This document shows, in pieces, positions 7,461 to 15,380 of a stretch of 47,678 nucleotides of DNA; within the stretch, counting starts at the first letter, position 1, and each line of letters opens with the position of its first letter. The translations under genes were made by a program, and so were the position numbers. This stretch comes from an uncultured Pseudomonadota bacterium. GTDB taxonomy: Bacteria; Myxococcota_A; UBA796; SXON01. Under the pieces are notes generated by a model. That model was not told the origin of the DNA. It saw nothing but the letters and a program-made list of their open reading frames with translations, and did no database searches. The stretch lies in contig CAIMSU010000050.1 of assembly GCA_903844155.1 (NCBI GenBank), positions 1 to 47,678 of the forward strand. Reading direction: 5' to 3'.

Positions 7461-9647
7461 TCAGATACACCCGGAGGAGGTGCACGAGAAGTCCGTGCCA
7501 ACGGCCTGCGTGCCCGATCCCGCCAGCTCTACCGCCCCGAAGGTGCAGGCGGTCGACGAAAAGGCACCGCCGACGGGGGAGAGTCCGAGATAGGCATCCT
7601 CTGGCGAGCCGGAGGTGAGGGTGGAGTCTGCGCAGGTCGAGCTCCCCGTGTACAGGTCCCCAAGCTGGCCGAGCGCGAGGCCGCCGCCGTGTGAGGACGC
7701 GGTGTTCCCGTCAAAGGTCGTCCGCGCGGCGATCGCGACTGTGCTTGGCCCGTTGCCATAGACCCCGGCGCCGACCTGGGCGGTGTTGTTTCGCAGCTCG
7801 ACGCCGCTCAGGGTGACGGTGTTGGTTGCCCGACGCTGGCCCAGGGCGTACACACCGCCGCCGACCCCGCTCGCTGCATTGCCGTCGAACGTGTCGCCGG
7901 TCAAGGTCAACGTCGAGCTGTCAGCGCAGAGGGCGCCGCCGTTGACGGCCGCGTTCGAGCTGAACATCACGCTGTCGAAGGTGACCGTGGAGGCTGCGAC
8001 ATACGCAGCACCCCCGGTCGAGGAGCTGTTGCCGGTGAAGCTCCCGCCCGTGATGGTGGTGTCCGAAACGGTGTTCAGCCCGATGGCGCCGGCGCCGCTC
8101 AGCGACGTGTTGCCCGTGAACGTGTCGTTGGATGCCTGCAAGCTCGAGGATGCGTCCGCGTAGAGCGCGCCCGAGAGGTCGGTCGCCGAGTTGCTGTCGA
8201 ACGTCGAGTTGCTGATGGTCATCGCCTCGCCAAGCCCGTAGATGGCGCCGCCATCGCCCGCGTTGTTGCTCGAAAACGTCACGTTGTCGAGTGAGAGGCT
8301 GCTGTTCTGGGCGGAGATCGCCCCGCCGAGGTCATTGGCGGCGCAGCCCGTGAACCCGCCGGCGGTAGCTGTGAGCGAAGCGCCGTCGAGGAACACCGCG
8401 CCGCCGTTCGTACCCGCGTTGTCCTGGGAGAAGTCGGCGCCGTCAAAGCTCAGCGTCGCGTTGGACGTCGCGGCGATCGCACCTCCGATCGTTCCGGCCT
8501 GATCGCGCTCGAACACGCTGGTCGTGACGCCGAGCGTCCCGCCCGCGACGGTGACGCCTGCGCCCCCGGCTGTGGCGGTGTTGTCGTCCACCGTCACCGA
8601 CGTGAGCGTGATTGTCGCCGCGCGCGCCGCGATGGCGCCGCCGTTCACCGCACCGTTCGCCGAAAAGCTGGTGTCGGTGACGTCCACGGTTGCGGTCGCG
8701 TCTGCGTAGATGCCCCCGCCGCTGGTCGCGCTGTTGGAGGCGACGGAGCCGCCCGTCAACGTCAACGTCCCGCCGCTCCCGACGTAGATGCCCCCGCCCT
8801 GCGCCGCGGTGCCGCCGGTGAGGTTCACGCTGGTGACGGTGACGTTCGCATCGCTGTCGATCCCGATGTCGCCGCCGTTTCCGGTGCTGCGCCCGCCGAC
8901 GAGATCCATCGTGTCGACCCGGACGATCGCGTGCGCGCCAACGGTGAGGTTGGTCCCGTTGCCCTGCGCGTCGAGGGTGACCGACCCGCTCGTGCCGGGC
9001 GTGCCGAGGAGCGTGACGTTCGCGCCGGCCGCGATGATCGGGCGGAAGAACCAGGTCCCGTCGCAGATCGCCAGCTCACCGTCCCCGGTCAGCGCGAGAT
9101 CGCCGGTGGCCGCGGTCTCATCCGTCGTGGTCCCGTCGGCGCCGAACCAGGTCGCGACGTGACCGTCGATGGTGCCGCCGCAGGTGTTGTCGATGCCGTC
9201 GCACAGCTCGACGGCGCCTGGGTTGACCGCCGGGTTGGCGTCGTCGCAATCGTCGTTGGTCAGGGCGTAGCCGCTCGCCGGGGCCGCGCACAGGGACTCA
9301 CCGCTTCCGGGTGCGCCGTACCCGTCCCCGTCGGCGTCCGGGTAGTAGACGGTCGCGGCCAGGCCCTCATCCACGTGACCGTCGCAGTTGTCATCGATGC
9401 CGTTGCAGACCTCCACCGCGTCCGGATTGACATCGGGGTTGGCGTCGTCGCAATCGCCGTTGATGTAGACGGCTGCCGGATCACCGCAGGTGCTGACCGC
9501 GTCGCCGTAGCCGTCGCCGTCGGCGTCCGTGTAGTAGCCAGCCTGGTCACAGGTCGTGCGTGCGCTGTCGGCCAGGCTTGGGGGGCGGCAGCCGAGCGCG
9601 GCGAGGGCAACAGCGAGCGAGGGGAGGGCGACAAGGCGAATTCGCAT
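7461..9647 (-). CDS. Lipoprotein with MopE-type metal-binding motifs and a Pmp-like beta-helix
   Basis: 728 aa. The N-terminus MRIRLVALPSLAVALAALGC gives a lipobox with Cys20. Residues about 35-130 carry two copies of the MopE 'putative metal-binding' motif (DADGDGYG...GDCDDANPDVNPDAVEVCNGIDDNCDG), proposed to bind Ca or Cu. From about residue 170 onward the chain consists of imperfect repeats such as GGGIYVGSGGTLTLTGGSVA and GGAISAQNSSLSLDNVTFSS. These resemble the GGAI-type repeats of chlamydial polymorphic outer-membrane proteins and predict a right-handed parallel beta-helix. No autotransporter barrel follows; the end is a small Cys-containing tail. Most likely a surface-exposed lipoprotein. 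The ATG is 6 nt after TAGCCT. Confidence 0.8.
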   Translation of the reverse strand: MRIRLVALPSLAVALAALGCRPPSLADSARTTCDQAGYYTDADGDGYGDAVSTCGDPAAVYINGDCDDANPDVNPDAVEVCNGIDDNCDGHVDEGLAATVYYPDADGDGYGAPGSGESLCAAPASGYALTNDDCDDANPAVNPGAVELCDGIDNTCGGTIDGHVATWFGADGTTTDETAATGDLALTGDGELAICDGTWFFRPIIAAGANVTLLGTPGTSGSVTLDAQGNGTNLTVGAHAIVRVDTMDLVGGRSTGNGGDIGIDSDANVTVTSVNLTGGTAAQGGGIYVGSGGTLTLTGGSVASNSATSGGGIYADATATVDVTDTSFSANGAVNGGAIAARAATITLTSVTVDDNTATAGGAGVTVAGGTLGVTTSVFERDQAGTIGGAIAATSNATLSFDGADFSQDNAGTNGGAVFLDGASLTATAGGFTGCAANDLGGAISAQNSSLSLDNVTFSSNNAGDGGAIYGLGEAMTISNSTFDSNSATDLSGALYADASSSLQASNDTFTGNTSLSGAGAIGLNTVSDTTITGGSFTGNSSSTGGAAYVAASTVTFDSVMFSSNAAVNGGALCADSSTLTLTGDTFDGNAASGVGGGVYALGQRRATNTVTLSGVELRNNTAQVGAGVYGNGPSTVAIAARTTFDGNTASSHGGGLALGQLGDLYTGSSTCADSTLTSGSPEDAYLGLSPVGGAFSSTACTFGAVELAGSGTQAVGTDFSCTSSGCI

Positions 9648-9653
9648 CCGCGC

Positions 9654-9659
9654 AGGCTA
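9654..9659 (-). promoter_or_regulatory. Putative -10 element (TAGCCT), leaderless
   Basis: Minus-strand CCTTGATAGCCT lies immediately before 6 nt and the ATG at 9647. It fits the TANNNT form of -10 boxes of leaderless genes. Confidence 0.55.
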
Positions 9660-9675
9660 TCAAGGGGGGAGGCTG

Positions 9676-10095
9676 GGGGGCCAGTGCCGGCGCTGGGCAA
9701 ACATTCACCTCGTAAGTGGCTGAAAGCGCGCGATTGGCGAGGGCAGTGGCCCCCCGGCGCGCGGTTCCGCGCACGAACCGTGCCGGATGGCGTACTCGCC
9801 GGCTGGCGTGGTTCGTGGCCTTGGAACTGCGGGAATTCAGCGCCGAGGCTGGCGCGAGCGGTAGCGAGCGGCGGGATCGGCGGGCCAATCCGTGCGCTCG
9901 ACAAACACAGCGTCTGTATCCTTCTGAAATTACGGAGATGGCTGGTCGGATTGGCCCCCCACGCGGCGTTCCCCGCACGTTCGGTGCCGGCTGCCGTCTT
10001 CGGCGGCTGGCGGCGAACGTGGCCTTGGAACGCCGAAAAATCAGCGCCGAGGCTGGCGCGAGGTGTGCCGAGCGCCGGGATCGGCGGCCTACCCC
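9676..10095. repeat. Two-copy diverged tandem repeat, period about 205 bp
   Basis: Copy A runs roughly 9676-9880 and copy B roughly 9881-10085. Shared landmarks are offset by 204-205 nt: GACAAACA or GGCAAACA near 9697 and 9900; a GGCCCCCC block at 9749 and 9953; CGTGGCCTTGGAAC at 9814 and 10018; a 22-nt identical block at 9838-9859 and 10042-10063; GGGATCGGCGG at 9873 and 10078. Identity is about 80 percent in the best 80 bp and lower elsewhere. Frames here are low-complexity and not convincing. The rest of 9648-10185 shows no gene. Confidence 0.7.
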
Positions 10096-10185
10096 CCGGA
10101 GCGCACGGTTTCTTGATAAGCTGCGTGCTTCCCCGTTCGCCCGTCCCCGGCGCCCGGCTGCCCTTCCCTGCTGAGGCTCCCCAAG

Positions 10186-10947
10186 ATGCGATTTCGCGGC
10201 CAAGAATACTCGGGAAAAGGTCAGGTCATCGCGGTCATCGACAGCGGCGTGGACGTGAACGACGCGCGGCTCAAGGGCTGCGACATCCAGGGCATGTCGA
10301 TCACGATGACAGCGACGCAGCACGTCATGGTCGCCGGCGACCACAAGGACGAGAACGGCCACGGGACCGAGATCGCAGCCGCCATCCACGCGATGGCGCC
10401 GGAAGCGAAGCTCGTCTGCATCCGGATCATGGACGCCCGGCTGCGCACCAGCGCGGATCTCATGGCGTCCGGGATCGAACTGGCGACGCGGTCGGGCGCG
10501 AAGGTCATCAACTTGTCCCTCGGAACGCCGAACATGGGCAAGGCGCTCCTCTTGCGCGACTGCTGCGCCCTGGCCGTCGAGCAGGGCGCGCTCGTCCTCG
10601 CCGCGGCGCACCCCAAGGGCGAACGGGCCTACCCGGCCGACCTCCCTGAGACCATCGGCGTCGCGAGCCACCAGGACTGCCCGATCGACAAATTCTACTA
10701 TTTCGCCGCCCATCGGTTCCCCACCAAGCAGTGGGGCAGCCTGACCGGCAAGTTCCTCGCGCACGGCTACACGCTCCAGCCGGACGGCCTGCGGGGCGCC
10801 TACCGGGGGTCCGGCATTGCGACGGCGTACCTGTCCGCGCGCGCAGCCTGCCTGCAGGAGGCCCTGCCGGGCGAAGGCCCGCTGCAAGTCACGGAGATCC
10901 TTCGGCAAACTGCGCTCACGCCGGTGCCTGAGATCGGCTACGCGTGA
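10186..10947 (+). CDS. Subtilisin-like (S8) protein, probably catalytically inactive
   Basis: 253 aa, without signal peptide or prodomain. The subtilase fold is clear: VIAVIDSGVD with Asp19, DENGHGTEIAAAI with His59, and SGAKVINLSLGT at about 103-113. At the active-site Ser motif (family G-T-S-M-A) this protein reads G208-S-G-I-A-T, so the Ser position is Gly210. The oxyanion-hole Asn region (usually AAGN) reads AAAHPKG near residue 142, with no Asn. Both changes predict loss of normal proteolysis, although Ser209 next door leaves some doubt. The product is likely cytoplasmic. It is first in a run of six genes with overlapping or nearly overlapping junctions; its stop overlaps the GTG of the FadL-like gene. 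Confidence 0.75.
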   Translation: MRFRGQEYSGKGQVIAVIDSGVDVNDARLKGCDIQGMSITMTATQHVMVAGDHKDENGHGTEIAAAIHAMAPEAKLVCIRIMDARLRTSADLMASGIELATRSGAKVINLSLGTPNMGKALLLRDCCALAVEQGALVLAAAHPKGERAYPADLPETIGVASHQDCPIDKFYYFAAHRFPTKQWGSLTGKFLAHGYTLQPDGLRGAYRGSGIATAYLSARAACLQEALPGEGPLQVTEILRQTALTPVPEIGYA

Positions 10948-12443
10948 TCCTGGCGCTCGCGCTCGTTGGCGCTCGCCTGACCCCCCATGCGTTCGCCAGT
11001 CCCACCGAGTTCTACGGCTTTGGGGCTCGAAAGATGGGACGGGCGGGCGCTGGCATGGCGATCGCCGAGGGCACGGACAGCATCCTCTCCGACCCTGCGG
11101 CGCTGCCCGGCATCACCCACCCCGAGCTCTCGGTGGGTTTTCTCGTCGCGAACAGCCAGTTCACCCAGTTTCCGGGGCTCTGGTGGGACACGAACGAGGA
11201 CGGGAAGATCGACGCGACCGACCCCCCGCTGGACGCCGGCCCCAGCTACGACCCCGTCCACGGCGTGATGATCGGGGCCACCCGCCCGCTTGGCGCGAAG
11301 GCGGCGATGGGGCTCGGCCTGTTCATCCCCGCGGAGCGCCTCCTTCGTCTGCAGACCTTTGACCCGTCGATCCCCACGTATTTCCTCTACGCCAACCGCA
11401 CCCAGCGCTACGAGATGGGCGCGGGTCTCGGCTACCGCCCGTTCGCCGGCCTGTCGATCGGCGGCGGGCTGGAGATGATCCCGCGGGCAAAATACAGCCT
11501 CGACGCGACGCTCGATCTCACGGTCTCGGGCGCGACGTCGTCGGACTCCAGCGCCTCGGACATCGTTGGCGTCGGCCTCGACGTGCACCAGATGACGTTG
11601 GACCTCATCCCGGGGTTCTCCCCGAACCTCTCGCTACACTGGGACGCCGGCGAGGCAATCCCGCTCCTGCGCGGCTTGCAGTTGGGCGCGGCCTGGCGCG
11701 GTCAGGCGGGCTTGCCCGTGGACGTTGCCATCAACCTGCAGATCAACGCCGCCACCCAGGACATGGGCAGCATCGGGAACATCACGTTGCCGCTGCTTTT
11801 TGGCGTGGAGCTGGGGGTGTTCGACCACTACGTGCCCGCGGAGCTGAACTTCGGTGGCGCCTACACGATCTCCAACGCGCTCACGCTCTCGTTGGACGTC
11901 CGCCGCACCGCCTGGGACCAGATGGAGGTGAGCATCGCGAAGGTGACGCACTCGACCATCAACGGCGCCGCGGTCGATTTCGGGACCGATCCGGTGACCG
12001 ACGGGAACCCCTACACCGTCCAATTGCAGGCCACCTGGGCGCCCCGACTCGGCGCGGACCTGCGCCTGCCCGCGATCCACACGGGGACGCGGCTCGGCGA
12101 CCTCACGATGATCACCCGCGGTGGGTTCGGCTACGAGCCAACGCCGTTGGTGGCGCAGACGGCGGATTCCGCGCTTCTGGACGCGGACCGGCTCATCTTC
12201 GCGGTGGGCCTGGGCGCCGAGTACGGGGACCCGTTCCGGAAGAAGACGACCCTGGAAATGGGCAGGCCAATCGCCCGGAAGATGCGCGTGGACGGCTTCT
12301 TCCAGTACCACCTGCTCGCGAGCGGCGCTTATGCGCGCCCCACCCCCGCCGTGCCGACCGCCGGTTACAGCGTGGATGGCTCGCCGATCCCCATCGGCGG
12401 CCACTTGCTGGCGGCCGGTCTGCAGTGGAGCTTTGAGTACTGA
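10944..12443 (+). CDS. FadL/OmpP1-family outer membrane protein
   Basis: 499 aa, GTG start overlapping the previous stop (GTGA), so translation is probably coupled. After a signal peptide (LALALVGARLTPHAFA) the mature N-terminus FYGFGARKMGRAGAGMAIAEGTDSILSDPAALPG matches the hatch region of FadL/TodX-type channels for hydrophobic substrates. Strand-like amphipathic segments follow to the C-terminus, which ends LLAAGLQWSFEY with the aromatic last residue typical of outer-membrane barrels. Substrate unknown; the neighbouring polysaccharide genes do not specify it. Confidence 0.8.
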   Translation: MILALALVGARLTPHAFASPTEFYGFGARKMGRAGAGMAIAEGTDSILSDPAALPGITHPELSVGFLVANSQFTQFPGLWWDTNEDGKIDATDPPLDAGPSYDPVHGVMIGATRPLGAKAAMGLGLFIPAERLLRLQTFDPSIPTYFLYANRTQRYEMGAGLGYRPFAGLSIGGGLEMIPRAKYSLDATLDLTVSGATSSDSSASDIVGVGLDVHQMTLDLIPGFSPNLSLHWDAGEAIPLLRGLQLGAAWRGQAGLPVDVAINLQINAATQDMGSIGNITLPLLFGVELGVFDHYVPAELNFGGAYTISNALTLSLDVRRTAWDQMEVSIAKVTHSTINGAAVDFGTDPVTDGNPYTVQLQATWAPRLGADLRLPAIHTGTRLGDLTMITRGGFGYEPTPLVAQTADSALLDADRLIFAVGLGAEYGDPFRKKTTLEMGRPIARKMRVDGFFQYHLLASGAYARPTPAVPTAGYSVDGSPIPIGGHLLAAGLQWSFEY

Positions 12444-13762
12444 TGTCCGGGTCTGACGCGTCGTCGCAGGTTGGTGACCGGATCGTGGCGCTCGGCCACT
12501 GGGCGAGAGCGCTGCGGTTGGCGGACGTTCCGGACGACGTGCAGCGCCTCGCGAGGTTGCAGCTCGCTCACGTTGGAGCGCGCGTCGCCGAGGCCCATGC
12601 GGCCGGCGTCGAGAGCCTCGCGCTCGCTGGGCGGGACGCCGCGACCTACGCCGAGTTTGACGGCGATGGGCACATCTACGGCGGGCGCACGGGCGTCGGG
12701 GTGGCGGTGCTCCGTGAGGCGGCGGGCGGTGGGGCGACGGTCGGGGACCTGGTTCTGGCGGTCGTTGTCGGGATGGAGATCGGCGCTCGGATCGGGCTTG
12801 CAACGCTGTACTCGGACCGGCTGACGGCGAGCAGCCCAGGACCCGGCGCAGCGACGGGTGCGGCGGCGCTCGCGCGGCTCGGCGGCGCGGATGGCGACGC
12901 GATCGCCGCGGCTGTCGTCGGCGCGCTGAACCTCGCGCGGCCGGGCGCGACGGGGGCGGCGTTCGGAACGGGTGTGGTCGAGGCGGCGCTCGGAGGGGCG
13001 GCGGGCCGGGGAGGCACGGATGCAGGGATCCTGTGGCGGGACGTCGCCGAGCCGCTCCCGGACGTGCTTGTGGCGCCTTCGGGCGGCGCGGGCTGGCTGA
13101 CCCGGAGCCTCGTGCTCCCGCGCCTCTGCGCGCCTCCCGCGCTCGCGACGGTGCTTGAGGGGCTGGACGAGATCCTCAAGCGGCACTTCAAGGCGGCGGA
13201 CAAGCGCCTGCGCGCCGAGCAAGTGGAGCGGATCGAGGTGCGCCTTTGCTTGCCAGCGTGGGCCTCTGAGCAGGTGCGGCCCCAGGCGCCGGACCTGATC
13301 GGGCGGCTGGTCGCTTTTCACGCCCTCGGCGTGGCGGAGCGGACGGCGTCGGACGAGCGCGCGGCGGAGGTCGCAGCGGTGGCGGAGCGGGTGGAGGTGC
13401 TGCACGACGTGGTGCTGACGGCCGGGTTCGCCCGCTCCTGCGGGGCCGCGGTGGGCGCGTTGAACCTGCGCCGAATGATGGCGGTTCGTGGGCTGCTTCG
13501 GCACGCTGGCGCCTGGCCCGCCCTCGGCCTTGCGGACGTCGGGGGAGTGGTTCGCGCTCGGCCGGACAGGCTCTTCCGCGCGGCGCCGGCCGGTGGCGGT
13601 GTCGCGCCGCTCGTTTGGCCCGTCCAGATCAAGCTCTACACGACGCGCGGTGGCTGGTGGCCGGAGCGCCGGGAGCGCGCGGAATCGGTCGACGCCGACC
13701 CGGTCGCGCCGTTTGACGGTCCCCTGGCTTCCCCGGCCGGTCCCCTGCTCGGCGCCGCGTGA
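12443..13762 (+). CDS. MmgE/PrpD-family-like protein
   Basis: 439 aa, ATG overlapping the FadL-like stop by one base (TGATG). The N-terminal DVPDDVQRLARLQLAHVGARVAEAHAAG resembles the first helices of 2-methylcitrate dehydratase/cis-aconitate decarboxylase family members. The central GDLVLAVVVGMEIGARIGLATL and SSPGPGAATGAAALARLGG segments resemble the family's second conserved block. The C-terminal half is more diverged and the usual His-rich substrate residues are not obvious, so enzyme activity is uncertain. Family members dehydrate or isomerise small tricarboxylic acids in the cytoplasm. Its place in a run of envelope-related genes is unexpected. Confidence 0.6.
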   Translation: MSGSDASSQVGDRIVALGHWARALRLADVPDDVQRLARLQLAHVGARVAEAHAAGVESLALAGRDAATYAEFDGDGHIYGGRTGVGVAVLREAAGGGATVGDLVLAVVVGMEIGARIGLATLYSDRLTASSPGPGAATGAAALARLGGADGDAIAAAVVGALNLARPGATGAAFGTGVVEAALGGAAGRGGTDAGILWRDVAEPLPDVLVAPSGGAGWLTRSLVLPRLCAPPALATVLEGLDEILKRHFKAADKRLRAEQVERIEVRLCLPAWASEQVRPQAPDLIGRLVAFHALGVAERTASDERAAEVAAVAERVEVLHDVVLTAGFARSCGAAVGALNLRRMMAVRGLLRHAGAWPALGLADVGGVVRARPDRLFRAAPAGGGVAPLVWPVQIKLYTTRGGWWPERRERAESVDADPVAPFDGPLASPAGPLLGAA

Positions 13763-14247
13763 GCGCGCTCGGGCACCTGCTCCTCGCCCTTGCCGGGACC
13801 GTGCACGGCGGCGGGCTCGTGGGTTTTGCGCTCCTGCTCGCTGGGCGCAGGCGGATCCCCTTCGTCGACGACGTCGCGCTCGTGCGTGTCTACCGCGCGT
13901 GGGGTGGCGTGGCGGGCATCTCCCTGGGCCTGTACTGGCTCGCGCTGGCGCTCACCTGGCCGGATGCTCACAACCCTGGCGCGACGACGCTGCTCACGCG
14001 GTTTGCGGTGCCGCTCGACCCTGCGCGCGATCCGGGTGGCGTGCAGCTCGGGCTGCTGCTCGTGTACTGGATCAATTACGTCGCGCTGGAGATCTGGACG
14101 TTGGAACCGTGCCGTCTCCTCGACAAGGACGGCGTCGTGAGCGACCACGCGGCGTTTGCGAGCACGACCTCCAAGGTGGCACGGCACCTTGCCATGAACG
14201 CCGCGCTCTACAACGGCGCGCTCCTGGTGGGGTTGCTCGGGCCGTGA
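13759..14247 (+). CDS. Small hypothetical membrane protein
   Basis: 162 aa, GTG start overlapping the upstream stop (GTGA). Four hydrophobic segments are visible: LGHLLLALAGTVHGGGLVGFALLL, VAGISLGLYWLALALTW, VQLGLLLVYWINYVALEIWTL and ALYNGALLVGLLG. The third segment is followed by EPCRLLDKDGVV. No family is recognised. It is probably translationally coupled to the PrpD-like gene before it and the GT4 gene after it. Inferred to be in the cytoplasmic membrane. Confidence 0.65.
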   Translation: MSALGHLLLALAGTVHGGGLVGFALLLAGRRRIPFVDDVALVRVYRAWGGVAGISLGLYWLALALTWPDAHNPGATTLLTRFAVPLDPARDPGGVQLGLLLVYWINYVALEIWTLEPCRLLDKDGVVSDHAAFASTTSKVARHLAMNAALYNGALLVGLLGP

Positions 14248-15380
14248 GGGTGCTGCTCGCGACGCGGGTGTTCTGGCCGAACCTCGGGGGCATCGAGCGG
14301 CATGTGCAATGGCTCGCGGAATGCCTGGTCGCGAGGGGACACACGGTCGACATCGTGACGTTGGACCGGGCGTTCGAGGACGGTCGTCAACTGCCGCCCT
14401 ATGACCTGCTCAATCACCCAGGCGGAGGATCGTCGCACGTCTGGCGCATCCCGTTCGCCGGGAGCACGCGCTACCCGATCGCCCCGCGCGTCGCCGCCTT
14501 CGTCGCCCGCTACGACCTCGTCCACGTGCACGCCGTCGACTTTCTCGCCGACTGGCTGGTGCTCACCCGGCGCTGGCATCGTCGCCCCGTCGTCCTCTCG
14601 ACCCACGGCGGCTTCTTCCACACGGACTTCCTCCCGGTCGCCAAGAAGCTCTGGTTCCAGACGATGACGCGCCACCTCGTCGGGCGGGTCGACGGGCTGA
14701 TCTACACGTCTGAGCAGGATCGGGCTCTATTTTCCACGCTCACCAACCGCGGCGTGCTCGTGACCACCGGCGTTGCGCTGGACCCGTGGCGCTCTCTCCG
14801 TCGCCAGCCGATCCGCGGTCGCTTCGTCACGGTCGGTCGGATCGACTCGCACAAGGGCATCGGCGCGCTGCTTCGGGCGCTCGCGGTGTACGCGTGCGAA
14901 GAACCTGCATTTTCCATGGAGATCGTCGGCCCTGAAGTGGTCCCCGGGCTGGTGGCGACGTTGAAGGCCGAGGCGGCGGCGCTCGGGCTCGGCGACCGCG
15001 TCCACTTCCATGGGAAGGTCGACGACGACACGCTCCACGACCTCGTCCGCACGGCAGAGCTTGGCCTCTGGCCGGCGGAGTACGAGAGCTTCGGCATCTC
15101 CGTCGTCGAGACGATGGCGGCAGGCCTGCCGCCGGTGCTCAACGACATCGCCGCGTTCCGGTTTTTCCACGATGCAGATGATCGCCCGAACGGGGTGCTC
15201 GTCGACTTCCGCGACGCGCAGGCCACGGCGCGGGCGATACGGGCGAGTCAGGGCGCAGATTCGGCTGTGGCATCGACGCGCGCTCGTGGCGTTGCCGGCT
15301 GCTATTCCTGGGACGAGCTCGTCGGCGACGTCGAGGCCGTGTACCGCGATGCCGTCCGCAGGCGAGGTCGCCGTGGGTGA
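14244..15380 (+). CDS. Glycosyltransferase family 4
   Basis: 378 aa from GTG 14244, which overlaps the previous stop (GTGA); the open frame upstream is a shadow. The GT-B fold is recognisable. The N-terminal VLLATRVFWPNLGGIERHVQWLAECLVARGHTVDIVT has the GG-hinge acceptor loop. The C-terminal domain has FVTVGRIDSHKGIGALLRAL and the E-x7-E donor motif in EYESFGISVVETMAAGLPPVLND. Such retaining transferases add a sugar from a nucleotide donor during glycan assembly on the cytoplasmic side. Followed directly by an O-antigen-ligase-like gene, which supports a role in a surface polysaccharide. Confidence 0.85.
   Translation: MRVLLATRVFWPNLGGIERHVQWLAECLVARGHTVDIVTLDRAFEDGRQLPPYDLLNHPGGGSSHVWRIPFAGSTRYPIAPRVAAFVARYDLVHVHAVDFLADWLVLTRRWHRRPVVLSTHGGFFHTDFLPVAKKLWFQTMTRHLVGRVDGLIYTSEQDRALFSTLTNRGVLVTTGVALDPWRSLRRQPIRGRFVTVGRIDSHKGIGALLRALAVYACEEPAFSMEIVGPEVVPGLVATLKAEAAALGLGDRVHFHGKVDDDTLHDLVRTAELGLWPAEYESFGISVVETMAAGLPPVLNDIAAFRFFHDADDRPNGVLVDFRDAQATARAIRASQGADSAVASTRARGVAGCYSWDELVGDVEAVYRDAVRRRGRRG

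Noticed and set aside
9676-10095. CRISPR array
   Set aside because: Only two diverged copies of about 205 bp; no short identical repeats with spacers and no cas genes.
9716-10174. 152-codon plus-strand frame across the tandem repeat
   Set aside because: Its internal protein repeat only mirrors the DNA repeat; composition is Arg/Ala-rich, and the opposite strand shows equally open repeat-derived frames.
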